Of a stretch of 64,000 bases of DNA, positions 52,384-63,080 are shown one piece after another. Origin of the DNA: Prostheceraeus crozeri (taxonomy: Eukaryota > Platyhelminthes > Polycladida > Euryleptidae); NCBI GenBank assembly GCA_907163375.1, contig CAJQUW010001872.1, positions 371,001-435,000 on the forward strand, given 5' to 3'. A program made the position numbers and the translations under genes. A model generated the notes under the pieces. That model was not told the origin of the DNA, ran no database searches, and saw only the letters and a list, made by a program, of their open reading frames with translations. How positions within the stretch are numbered: position 1 is the first letter of the stretch; every line of letters starts with the position of its first letter.

Positions 52384-53805
52384 CGGAGGACGTTCAAAAA
52401 GTTCGTGCCAAGACTAATTCAGTCCATTCAAAGAGTTGCTCGCGTTAGTCGCTATTGATGCAGTGTACTGACGTAATTGTAGATATCTCCATTGGCCTTG
52501 TAGCACTTGCTAAGGGTTCATTCACCGATTTCATGGTTTACTTCATGATTGATGAGTGCTGATCATTGATGCAATTGTTTACAACTCAATTGTCAAATGT
52601 TGTTGTTGATGCAATTGTGCAGCTAACTTTCATTTTCAATCATGGAGGAACAAAGAACAGTCGTTAAATTTTACGTTCGGCTTGGCAAAAGCATCGAGGA
52701 GCTATCGGCGGACCTAGTGCAGGTCTATGGAGATGAAGCAATGGCACCACGCACTGTAAGGAAGTGGGTCAAGCGATTCAAGGAGGGTCGAGAATCAACC
52801 GAAGATGATCACCGAAATGGTCGGCCATTAACATCCACGACACAAGACCAAGTCGATGAAGTGGAGCACATGGTCAGTGAGGATCCTAAGATCACTACTC
52901 GAGTTATCTCCAGAGCAACCAACATCAGTATGGGGTCCGTTGTCACTATTCTCCACGAACATCTGAACATGTCGAAAGTTAGTGCGAGATGGGTGCCGCG
53001 GCTATTGACTTCGCTACATCGCGAGACAGGAATCGAGCTATGTAATCACCTGATAAACATGTTCGACCGCAATCCGGAAGAGTTCGTTTCGAGAATTGTA
53101 ACCGGTGATGAAACATGGCTATACGGTTACGATCCGGCCACCAAGCAAATGAGCATGGAATGGCGAGTCAAAGGAACATCTCCTCCGATAAAGCCTTTGA
53201 TGCAGAAGTCCATCAGAACCAAAGTAATGGCCATTGTGTTCTACGACGGACAAGGTGTCATCCACATTGAATACCTAAATCAAGGAGAAACAGTGACCAC
53301 ATCCCGATACATAACTGCCCTCTCCAACTTGCGACAGTCTCTGAGACGGTTCAGACGGGGAAAGCTTTCTCGTGGAATCCTTTTTCACCATGACAATGCC
53401 CGGTGAGCGGGGGGAATGTGTCACAGCACTCTCTCAGCATGGATTTGAAATCTTGCCTCATCCCACGTACAGTCCTGATTTATCCCCGTGTGATTTCCAT
53501 CTATTCCCACAAATCAAACGACAACTGAAAGGCAGGCGATTCAAAGATGTCAGCGAATTGAAGGCGGCCTTCGAGGATGCTCTCGCCGAGAAAACGATGG
53601 ATTTCTTCGAGGGTGCGTTTCGAACATGGTGTCATCGAGCTGAAAAATGTGTAATGAAGAATGGAGACTATGTGGAAAAATGACTTTCCTTTTCATATTC
53701 CCGCTCTTAATAATATGGAATTATAGGCACAGTACATGTATATTGTTCAAATCAAAAATAAATGTTGATTTACACTTTTGGCACGAACTTTTTGAACATC
53801 CCTCG
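52384..53805 (+). mobile_element. mariner element, 1,422 bp, TA target
   Basis: Inverted ends: GTTCAAAAAGTTCGTGCCAA near 52392 and its mirror near 53797. They are preceded by CGGAGGAC (left) and CGAGGGAT (right), and TA flanks at 52382-52383 and 53806-53807. It encodes one transposase. It sits inside the RTE LINE, so it is younger than that copy. Confidence 0.9.
52642..53683 (+). pseudogene. mariner transposase, one deletion
   Basis: The N-terminal helix-turn-helix region has GKSIEELSADLVQVYGDEAM and RTVRKWVKRFKEGRESTEDD. The catalytic core has VTGDETWLYGYDPATK (first Asp), FHHDNAR (second Asp, codon 53392) and YSPDLSPCDFHLFPQIK (third Asp, codon 53477). The last two Asp codons are 85 nt apart instead of the 105 nt expected for DD34D. 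About 20 nt are therefore missing just after 53404, which shifts the frame. Apart from this the coding sequence is about full length (~345 codons). Confidence 0.88.
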
Positions 53806-54055
53806 TAGTTTGATTTCGATGACTTTTTAAGTTTCTTTGCACGTTCATGCTTGTTGTCGATCTGTATTCTGTATCTCTACGCATTCTATGGTCACTCTCC
53901 ACATTTACTTGATTTAGCGTACATATATCTTTGATGTGGTGCAGTTTTTCAGTGAGAATGTAATCAATTCTATTTTTAGTTCTGTCATTGGGCGCTCTCC
54001 ATGTCCATCTTCTTTTAGCATTCTTCTTGAAGAAAGTGCTGACTATTTTTCAGGG

Positions 54056-54887
54056 TTGCCGTGGGGATTGATATTTGAATACCCACCCCACCCCATACCC
54101 ACAGAAAAACATGTGGGTATTCCCACAGAATCCGCACACCACCACAGGATAAGCTCCTCACTAATATGTTGCTCTTGTTCGTATAGAATGATTGATAACC
54201 AATATATCGCCATCTCAGTGGAACTTCTGCACATCATCCAGCGATCCGAAGACCGTAAATGACTCCAGAGATGGGGAATGGGAGTCCTTGAAAAAGTCAC
54301 CGACTGGGTGTTGTAACTTTTATGACTTTTCTTTGCTGTCTTCGGTATCAGCTTATTGCTCTTTAAAATTGTTTTAGCCTATTTTATATCATGATTGAGC
54401 CTTGTTTCTGACTTATGAGTAGGTGTTCCTAATGTGATGATTTTTCATTCGTTTGCTTGCTTATAGTAGTGCTATTTTCAAATAATAATAATAAGTCCAT
54501 CAACATACAAAGACATGGTTGAAAATAGATAAAAATATTCATATGTTACTACACTGCCAGTGCTTCAATCATGGTCACTCTATCACAAAAAAGTCACCTG
54601 TCAAGAATTCTTATGTAGGCCTTCACTATATGTTTTCGGTCTACCAGTGTGTATTATAGCCATCGTTTATTGCTCAGTGGATCATGCCATGTTCATATGT
54701 GTTTAATATTCCCGTTTAATATTCGTTAATTGAATTAATTTAGCAATCATTGATAATTCTATCTCCATCAATGCCGATAAAGAAGTAAAATATCAAAGCG
54801 AGTTTGGCATTAATGCATCTCAAGTCCAGAATTGTTTCGCAGTGGGTGCATATATAGGCCTACACGTGGTGAAGAAAACGCTTTGAA
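54056..54887. other. No recognised feature
   Basis: AT-rich, with only short doubtful frames on both strands (up to 108 codons at 53936-54262) that lack known domains. A CCCACAGAAAAACATGTGGG near-palindrome lies at about 54097-54125. Confidence 0.3.
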
Positions 54888-54889
54888 TC

Positions 54890-55930
54890 AATCTAATTTA
54901 CCATTATGAACAAAGACTTCGATGAAAATCATCCTGATATTCTCGACCACTGATGTCACCGAATTATTGCACAAGAAGTGGGAGGATGTTGACCCATTCG
55001 TGTATGCTGATGAAATGCAGCACAATGAACCATTTATGGAAGTACACTTAAGTGTGCAGTTAAGGATGCCTATTAGATGAAAATGAAAGTTCTGACAAGT
55101 CGTGGACAAGTGAAAAATCTGAGCTTTCATGATTTTTTTTGAAGGACGTTATGTCGTTACATGCGTTCATTACGAACAGTTCTCATTCATACATTCAGGT
55201 TAGAGACTCCTACAACTTTTGATCCATCATAATTCATTGAAATATGAATTTTAGTGAAGGCCCTTTTGCCATTTTGATCCATCAATTTTACATTCAAAAA
55301 GTTCGAGCAACTACCTGGAATCCTCGTTCATTACCCCCATTGTTCTCTCCATGATAACGTTCCTTCTCACATCCGTTATCGCGTGACATGCCATCAATGA
55401 TGCTAGTTTAATGGTTGCCCATCCTCATAGATCCCGGACCTTTCTCCTTCAGATTTCTAGTCGAACATAACTTTGAAGAAGCATTTGTGTGGACAATCAT
55501 TGGAACGCAACTCTGATCTGGAAGAAGCCATTATCGAAATCCTCGGTGAATTTCGCTCTTCAAGATGTTTTGAAGTGTGTTCAACATCAGGGAAATTGAC
55601 TTGAAAAGGGAACTTCTGAAAACATATCATTTTTATCTGATCGCATCAGGGTACTTTTGTTGATAAATGTTCAAACAGCACAACTATCAAGGAATTTGTC
55701 ATGCACAAAATAGAAAAAAAAGATATTATTTTGGTTTACATTCATCAAATTAATCAAAATGTCGTATGTTTTTTAAAATGGGCCAGCAGACTAATTAAAA
55801 TGGAAACTTTTTGAAATTTTGCATACATTTTGCATCCTAACCTACATATGCCAAAATAATAATCCATCATGTCAAAGTTGAAGGATTTGCAGTTTTTCTA
55901 CATTTGTGCGGAAAGTTATTGGACGTACCT
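54890..55930 (+). pseudogene. Old mariner/Tc1-like relic
   Basis: Translations around 55330-55520 read HDNVPSH, then PDLSPSDF and LKKHLCGQSLERNSDLEEAI. This is the second and third catalytic region and C-terminus of a mariner transposase, with stops and frame changes. A CGGAAAGTTATTGGACGTACC sequence near 55908 resembles a mariner right end. The N-terminal half is unrecognisable. Unrelated in detail to the young mariner at 52384. Confidence 0.5.
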
Positions 55931-56009
55931 CGTACATCTCAACTCATGCCACACAAACATCTTTTAAACTGAAATACTAGCACATGATGGTGACAATGTA
56001 TCGACAATT

Positions 56010-56133
56010 TTTTTATGTAGCCGCTTGACTTTTTCACGTTTATCTTCTTACATTTGTGAACTGTAATGCGCTCACCGATTTTAAATATGTGAGGCAAATA
56101 AAGAACTATTATTATTAATAATAATAATAATTA
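56010..56133 (+). repeat. Probable LINE 3' tail with ATT microsatellite
   Basis: The segment with GTAATGCGCTCACCGATTT and GGCAAATAAAGAACTATT leads into an (ATT/AAT)n run. This resembles CR1/L2-like LINE ends, where a short microsatellite closes the element. No coding part remains. 56134-56760 holds two AGCGCCCTCC motifs and nothing else I can name. Confidence 0.4.
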
Positions 56134-56764
56134 GGGCACCTGGTACTATGGCGTGAATAGGAGGTGATTTGTACCAAGCGCCCTCCAATGGGAGTCGCTG
56201 TTGTACGTAGCGCCCTCCCATCTTCATTTGATATCTATGATGAATTGAAACTCCATATTACTTGTACATGTATTCTTGTTCATGTATTCATGTTTTACTT
56301 GTTCTTTATCTATAACTACAATCTGGATTGATTATCTGTGCTACTCTGTTATATCGACATGATTGAAGAAAAATGTTATAATAAAATTATAGGGCGCTCT
56401 GTACACTTTCAATAAAATATAAAAAAGTTAACTCTAGTTCGTTAATTCGAAAAATTCATTGTGTTGTGTTCATTGACTGCTCAAGTGTAGCAAAAAAAGT
56501 GCTTTCTTATCTGTTCTTGTACAACAAGTCACTTCTTAAGTTCCTGCATTGACTGAATAACCATGCTCCTTATGCAATTCCTTATCAGATGATTAACTGC
56601 CCCCCACATGGAGCCCCATGCTTCCCACATGGTCGATGTGGATTGTGTGTATTTTAGTAAACTAACGGATGTTTCGATACTGTTTAAAATGTTACATTGT
56701 TTGAAATGGTTGACGTCACAGATAAAATATTTTGTTTATCTGCTTTGGTTTGCTAGAAATGTGA

Positions 56765-57010
56765 TTAATATGGAATTGACGGCACATCGAGGAACCTATT
56801 AAGTGGGCAAAAAAGGAATTCCTAATACCTTACAGAGATAGGAAAATAAGCCGTGCGGCGCTTGTGGATTAATTTGAGTTCAAGCTAAGTGTTTCGATTG
56901 CCAAAATTCCTTCAGATTCGAAGAATTCAGATCATCGCGCACAAGTTTTCTCCATAGTGTTGGCCCTTCCGATCATTATTAAAAAAAGTAGCAGGCGTAC
57001 GAAAATTTAT
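56765..57010. repeat. Dispersed ~240-bp repeat, copy 1
   Basis: It matches 62630-62870 in the same orientation. Shared stretches include TAATACCTTACAGAGATAGG and GATTCGAAGAATTCAGATCA. Divergence is moderate. Class unknown; no coding capacity. Confidence 0.65.
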
Positions 57011-57501
57011 TTCACTTGATGATTTCACCGTCGTCTTCTCACCATTCCTTACTGCATAGTGCTTACACTGAATCGAATGTTAGCTAGACGAGGTGTGTTT
57101 TGGTGTGTGCGAAGTGATATGACAGCGTGTGCGCATCTCTCACTGGCTCCGGTGTCCTCTGCTGACAGCTCATTGTTTTGCCTTTCCATTGCAAGCGATA
57201 CACGAATTATCCATTCGAGAAGGAGCAAGTTGTCTAAGTCTGTGATGTGCCATTTCGATATTAAGGCTACATATAACCCTTCCTTTCTAGGAAACTGAAG
57301 CGGGCGCAGATGAATCTAATTCTGTGGTTGACGTGATCCTATAATGCGAAATAATGCAAAAATGTGTAGAATTATGAAACTATCAAAATAATGCTAAATA
57401 CTTATTCGCTTTGAAGAATGTTGAATTCTATCTTTGCTAGCTTTGTAGTCACTTTCACAGTATGCACTTTCTATACCTTAACTACTAATGTTCGTTTTCA
57501 G

Positions 57502-57870
57502 ATAATATCTCAAATGGAAGAACAAGCTGCTGCTGTCTCCGAGTCTGGAACATCTGGTACTAACCAGCATGGAACAGCTTCTGCTGCGAAAGCTGCAGGA
57601 CTCGTAACTGGCCAAGTCAAAGTTGCTGGAGCTACCAGAGGTTGGAACACTTGCTCTTCTCATGATATGGAACTCTTTGATGCCATTTCTATTACTGACC
57701 GTCGTCTGCAAGAAATTTCTATGCGCATGGCTTTACCAGGTCCGTATGCCATTTTGTGTGAATATTTACGTCGCCAGTGCATTAGTGAGCAAAATATCAA
57801 GATGGAGATGATTCCCAAGGGAAATCAAAAGAACCAATTTACCATGACGGTGAAGGAGGAAACTGTAACT
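57502..57870 (+). CDS. DGCR8: DGCR8/Pasha exon: linker and start of second dsRBD
   Basis: A 369-nt exon (123 codons, phase 0 both sides) between TTCGTTTTCAG and GTAAGT. Residues 1-50 are a low-complexity Ala/Ser/Gly/Gln linker. The rest reads FDAISITDRRLQEISM, then LPGPYAILCEYLRR and MEMIPKGNQKNQFTMTV. This parallels DGCR8 (ISIEDSRVYELTSKAGL, LSPYQILHECLKR, FEVVPGKNQKSEYVM). The second dsRBD must finish in a later exon, which I did not find before the window end. The intact frame and conserved splice phase support a live gene. Confidence 0.92.
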
Positions 57871-58319
57871 GTAAGTAAGATATTCTTCAGTTTGCAATTA
57901 GTACAAAATGGTACCTGTGTCCTGTATACCTAGCAGTAGGTTTGGCCAGTGAAAAAAGCAACCCTGAATAATCAATCCACCCTGTCTCCTTGTCAGTCAA
58001 AGTGTCGTCGACATTATTGCTAGCTTCAATGGAAGCCTTCCAAAAATCGATTTGATTCAATGTTGCGAAAAATTGATAGATTTCTTGTTTATAGGATCGT
58101 AGTCCCTTATTGGTAGAAATATATCGAATGTGTGAGTTATATGGTTAATTAAATCAATGACAAAAAATCGATTACAGGAACTATTATTTTCATTAATGAA
58201 GTGACATCAAAGCTATAACTTAAAATGATAATAAATTATTTCACAGATATGTAGGAACCTGTATGACCGCCCCTGGCATTAATGCAAACTCAAATTCGAC
58301 TAATTCTCTCAAGTTCATG

Positions 58320-58560
58320 GGGTTCTTCTGATCTCAATGCATTCCCATTGCTCTTCAACCAATCTTTCAGAAAGTGTTTCGAAATTGGCAGACGAATGTG
58401 AATGCGAATCCGTCACCCATTTACCAAGTTCATCACATGCAAACTCGATCGGTGAAAGATCAGGAGAGCGTAACGGCCATGGAAGTTACTCAATAGCAGA
58501 GCTGCTATCACCTGGCTGGTGCAATCTGTACGCCGCGCATTGTCATTTTGGATTATAAGA
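58320..58560 (-). pseudogene. Tc1-like transposase remnant
   Basis: Translation on the - strand gives IIQNDNARRTD, then FHGRYALL. This loosely matches the second catalytic Asp region (QDNARPHTA) and following text of Tc1 transposases, with substitutions and frame changes. Only about 80 codons are traceable. 57934-58319 has no recognised feature. Confidence 0.35.
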
Positions 58561-58599
58561 TGGTGTCCCTTTCATAGGGGAATAACAAAAGGAGTTAGA

Positions 58600-60010
58600 A
58601 CCTAAAGAGATAGCAATGCCTTCCAAGGTGCTTTGATGACAATAGCAGCCGTTTCTCGTACCATCATCAAGGGCCCTAGTAGATCATGAGGGGGCCTTTT
58701 GAGATTGTGAAGGGGCCCCTTTAGGATCGTGAGGGCCCTTTTGAGACTGCGAAGGGGCCCCTTTAGGATCATGAGGCCCCTTTTAAATCGTGAGGGGGCC
58801 ATATTTAGATTTTGAAAGGACCCATAAGATTTTGTGAAACAGCACTTTTAGATTGTGAACGGCAACTGTTTTAGTTTTTGAAGAGCTCTTTTTAGATATG
58901 AATAGACCTCTTGAGATTGTAAAGGGCCAATAGAATTGAGACCTTGGCCCTTAAAAATAAGAGCATGTGGGGCCTTTTTAGATGATGTAGGGCTCTTTAA
59001 AATTGTGAGCGGGGCTGTGCAAATTGTCAGGGGACCTTAAAGACCCTGCAATTTTTAAGGGTGATCAAATTCAAAGCAGATGCTTTCTAAAAATCCGCTT
59101 GACTCATCAGCAGAAGATTCTTCTTCAAGGAAGTCAGTGATCCTTTCGTCAATCCCAAGAAGCTGGACGAAACGCAAGTAATCAATGTTTGAAATAAGAA
59201 ACAAATTTAGGTGGGAATGCTTGACGAAAAAGTTGTAATACGCAATTATGGAGTCTATTATAAATTGAGTTCTGATTGCTTTGATGCTTTCCAAAACTTA
59301 TCTTTCAAGAAGCGTCTGTCAGAAAAATATGTATGAAAAATTTGTTAAAAATTTTCGGGAACACAGGGGAGTGACGAAAGAATATTTTGTACGATCACTT
59401 GTTGCAAAAGCGGTTAAATTTCGGCGAAGACACCAACGAAAATTGAAATCTTGCAAGCAACCGCAGAAGTGACAAGGATTTCTTTACGTGTTGATTTTGC
59501 GTTTTCTTATGCCATGGCGGCTCAACCTTTATCAAATAGCTGTCATAATCCTGTTTGAAATCCAAAATTTGTTCTTAAAAAAATTGTTCTTAGATGTAAT
59601 TGTTTTTATTATGTTTGAAGTACAAGAGATGAGAGCAAGGTTTGATTTGAATCATTGCCGGAGCTACAAGTACTGATGAAGTCTCTTCAGGTTGAACTGC
59701 AGGCGTTTTTGACTTTTTAGCCGCCATCAGTGCAGTAAATCAGCAACTCACTCCACAGAGGATGTGCTCTGGAGAGTAGGTGGATGTGCTTGGAAATGCG
59801 GCAGCTCACCTTCGAATTAGCTCACCTGCGGCAGCTCACCTTCAAACACGAATTAGCTATTTGCATTGGTGTTTGCAAATTTCAAATTTTAGAAACGAAC
59901 TCTACAGAATGAGATTTGAACAGAATGTATTTCATTAATTGTAGATGTCTGTATTTCGGATGATGATTTGTTTACATGATGATTTGAATCTTGTTACTGA
60001 ATCTTTTCAG
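58600..60010. repeat. Unclassified dispersed repeat, short copy
   Basis: Same-orientation counterpart of 26870-29160. It has a ~30-bp GTGAAGGGGCCCCTTT unit array to about 58790, then AAGACCCTGCAATTTTTAAG, CCATGGCGGCTCAACC and GATGAGAGCAAGG blocks. The internal part equivalent to 27600-28950 is missing. No coding capacity. Confidence 0.6.
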
Positions 60011-61436
60011 GTATACTGCACTGATGACGGCTAAAAATCCAGAAACATTAGTATTTCCCGTGATGGATTGTATCAAATGTTGCTCTCATCTCATTTCAGA
60101 TTAAATAGTATATTAAATTGCATGGCTTCTGTAATGTGCAATATTTGGGCAGAATTTAAATGTAGAACTCCGTTTTCTCGTATTGACAAATGTGATAGTT
60201 TTTAGTCGTCGATTTATTCTGTGTGACATTGATCCAAAATTATTTTGTTTATGTAGTGTGGCGGATTCTCAGTGGTCATTTCAAAGTTGTTGATGCAACA
60301 GCCATTAACGGCTTTATTATTAATTTCTGTAAGTTAATTATGATTAAAAGGAAAGCAGTTGCTAACACGAGTACCACTATAACATTTATTTTCTATTTGC
60401 CCGAACGCAATCTAATTCTTCCGTCAGCAGTGCAAGAGCATATCTTTACGCTATCGCTCATCGATCTGCAGAAAACGGTGCAAAGCTTTGTTTTCCAGTT
60501 CTCCCAAATGCATAGAATGACTCTGATGAACCATTTCTTAAACGTGCCCAAGAGAAAAAGTCTCAGGGCATTGAATCTGGTGGTATCGGAAGCCATTCCA
60601 AAGGCTCCCATGACGGTCAATCCAAGATTTAGGAAAATTGCTGTTTGAATAATTTACGATGGGTCTGTAGTAGTGCGCTGGCATTCCATCCTGCATGAAG
60701 ATATTCCTATCCTTCATGACATTCGCTATATTTTATACAGCATAGAAAGGAAGATTTTACCACACATTCTCGATTTCTCGAAAGAATAATGACTTTCCCA
60801 AAGAAAATGGCTTTCGTAAATGCCTGCCCAAGTATTTAGACCGCGCTAACCATGGATTTTGCGTGGAGATATTTGCGGTGACCAGACCGCTCTGCTGAAG
60901 CAGTGTTCCAAACGTCGAACAGCTGAACAGCAATTTCCTAGTGGTTTCATGAAAATTCTCCACAAGAAAGGCAGGATCTTACACCGTGTGACGTCATGAC
61001 ACGATTAATAGAAAATGACAAAGCTGCACGAGAATAGTGCATTATAAATGTGAATGTAAAATTTTTGAACGAAATGAAGAAAATTGTCTTTGAAACCGTT
61101 AAGTAAAATCATCCATAAGCCTACATGTAGATTATTCGATTATATTCAGTCTATATCCAGCTGAGATCGTCAATCGTTCAATAACTTCCTGCTGATTTTG
61201 CATTGGGGGCAGGTAGAGGGGTCTTCGTAGTACACTCTGTCTTCTAAAAACGGTTCTCCTGAAAATAGTAGCCGCTGGAGTCATATACTCTAGTGCACCT
61301 TGTTGAAACTTGGGCTGAGTGGTCACGGGACTATCTGCAGACATTCTGGAATGTGATTGAGAAATTATTAGGAAATTAGACTTCAACCCGTGTTGTCAAC
61401 CATCCTCCGATTAAGACTTGGAAGTTCTTAACTCAA

Positions 61437-61437
<1 letters not shown>
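60011..61437. other. No firm gene; weak transposase-like frame at 60223-60648
   Basis: The 141-codon + frame has SGHFKVVDATAINGFIINF, vaguely like the H-x-x-D-x-A-x-x-N segment of piggyBac transposases, and a Met/Arg-rich end. The resemblance is too short to call. A - strand frame at 61132-61386 has no recognisable domain. No splice-flanked DGCR8 exon was seen here. Confidence 0.25.

Positions 61438-61500
<63 letters not shown>
61438..61500. repeat. CT dinucleotide microsatellite
   Basis: An uninterrupted (TC)n of about 31 units. It creates an artefactual Ser-Leu frame. Confidence 0.95.
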
Positions 61501-61503
<3 letters not shown>

Positions 61504-62629
61504 ACTCAAAAAGTTTATTGCCCATCTTGTGGGTACAAACGTTATGGCAATGACAAATAATGCAAAGTCCTATTATCGGCAGAAGATGAAAGTTGACATG
61601 ATGTGATGGGTGAATGAAATGAAAGGTAAAAGAAAACACTATCACGTTGGTATCGTTGAATTGCGTAGATGGCATCGTGATTGAAATGAGTCTGAAAAAG
61701 TCTGAGTTATGTGCAGATGATGATAACATTATTCATGAACATGTCAACAGTTAATCATGATTTCATCACATACAGAGGAGACAAAGCATGCATCATGTTA
61801 TTTACAAAGTAAGTTTATGTTATTAAAGAAGTTATTTATTGTTTTTATTTACACATCACACCCAGTAGCAGGTTATTAATGCTATTATTAATTCTATTAT
61901 TTAATCGGAGGAACGGTTAATTAATAATGTTTCAGGTCTTAGAGAATACATGTATCATGTTTTGTACATACCTGAAAGACAGTTTGGAAATGATTAAATG
62001 ATATGCAGCAAAGCGAATTGTGTCACCGACCTCCGATTTAGACTTTCAGCAAGTGACAAGGAAATTTCTCTGCTCTAGTGTCTATGAAAGTGATTAATCT
62101 TCATCATCAACTGTCAGCTACGCAATGTATTGTTCCTATTCACTATTTTCTAGTCGGTCAGTATTTATTGTCTTAACAATGTCATTGCGTTCTTTGCCAG
62201 ATATCTATTGTTGCAGTTACAATTAGTTTCCATTTGTCTAGATATCGATTCGATAAGTCTATCATGATATTATGTGTAGCGCTTCCTATTTATAACATGT
62301 GCAGTTAGTCCACATTCCGCTGTCTATAGTTTCAGATGTCATTGTTCTTTCGACAATCTAGCTGTTGAGATAAGTCGATCCATGGATATCCGTGGTCGGA
62401 CATGCAAAGTGCTTCTTAAATGTAGATTGAACAGTCTACAATCCGCTATCTATGACTTCTGATATTCATTGCCTTTTCGATGTACTCGTCTATTGGTCTG
62501 ACATGCCCAATGGTCAAAGAATTCATAAATTCATAGAAGTATGATCGAGTAGCATCTTTCAGATGCGGTCACAGAATTAGATTGTTTAATCGTATCACTT
62601 TGCTAGAAGTGCAAACTGATTCAAACAGA
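61501..62629. other. No recognised feature
   Basis: AT-rich sequence with stops in all frames and no repeat match elsewhere in the window. Confidence 0.4.
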
Positions 62630-62870
62630 TGGCACATGAAGGAACTTAATAAGTGGGCAAAAAGAAATTTTTAATACCTTACAGAGATAGGAAAAATAGT
62701 CGTGCGTCACTTGCGGATTGCTCTGAATTCCTTCAAAATGCTCCGATCGCCACGATTCCTTCTGATTCGAAGAATTCAGATCATTGCGCGAAAGTTTTCT
62801 CGATAATGTTGGGTCCTCCGATCATTTCAAAAAAAGTTAGCAGGCGCATGAAAATACGTTCACAAACTTC
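62630..62870. repeat. Dispersed ~240-bp repeat, copy 2
   Basis: Same orientation counterpart of 56765-57010, slightly shorter in its middle. It lies near the LINE fragment at the right edge but is not obviously part of it. Confidence 0.65.
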
Positions 62871-63080
62871 TCTGTAGAACTTGTCATTGACTGTGTCTCT
62901 TTGCTGTGTGATCCGGTTGATAAGAGTCACTGAAACTTTGCACAATGTGACGTGTTTAATGTTGAACTGGCTGTTCATTGTTCGATTGCTATGGCATTTA
63001 GTCAGCAGATTGTGCCATTTCATTAACGTTACATGTTCCAATGTTTCCCTTCTAGTCAAACAGAAGAAGAGACGACCTGT

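Larger units (their letters stand above)
51090..54055 (-). mobile_element. RTE-type LINE relic split by a mariner
   Basis: On the - strand, 54040-53808 reads as the end of a LINE endonuclease: RRWTWRAPNDRTKNRIDYIL, then VNVESDHRMRR. After the mariner, 52380-52063 is the linker. 51990-51120 is reverse transcriptase: IGKVPSMWKESELILIHKKG, then LCLIFVDFEKAFDSVE with the first catalytic Asp, and NRGVRQGDTISPMLF. The order matches RTE. Several stops and frame changes are present. The right limit near 54055 is where endonuclease similarity stops. Confidence 0.8.
29690..57501 (+). other. DGCR8: DGCR8 intron, 27.8 kb, filled with transposons
   Basis: It is bounded by GTAAGT at 29690 and TTTTCAG ending at 57501, both phase 0. 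No host exon was recognised inside. It contains Penelope, hAT, Harbinger, LINE and mariner elements, described separately. 29770-30450 holds nothing I can assign. Confidence 0.8.

Noticed and set aside
60223-60648. piggyBac transposase
   Set aside because: Only a short H-x-x-D-x-A-x-x-N-like match; no catalytic Asp blocks or Cys-rich end.
61418-61606. 62-codon Ser-Leu frame
   Set aside because: Created by the (TC)n microsatellite.
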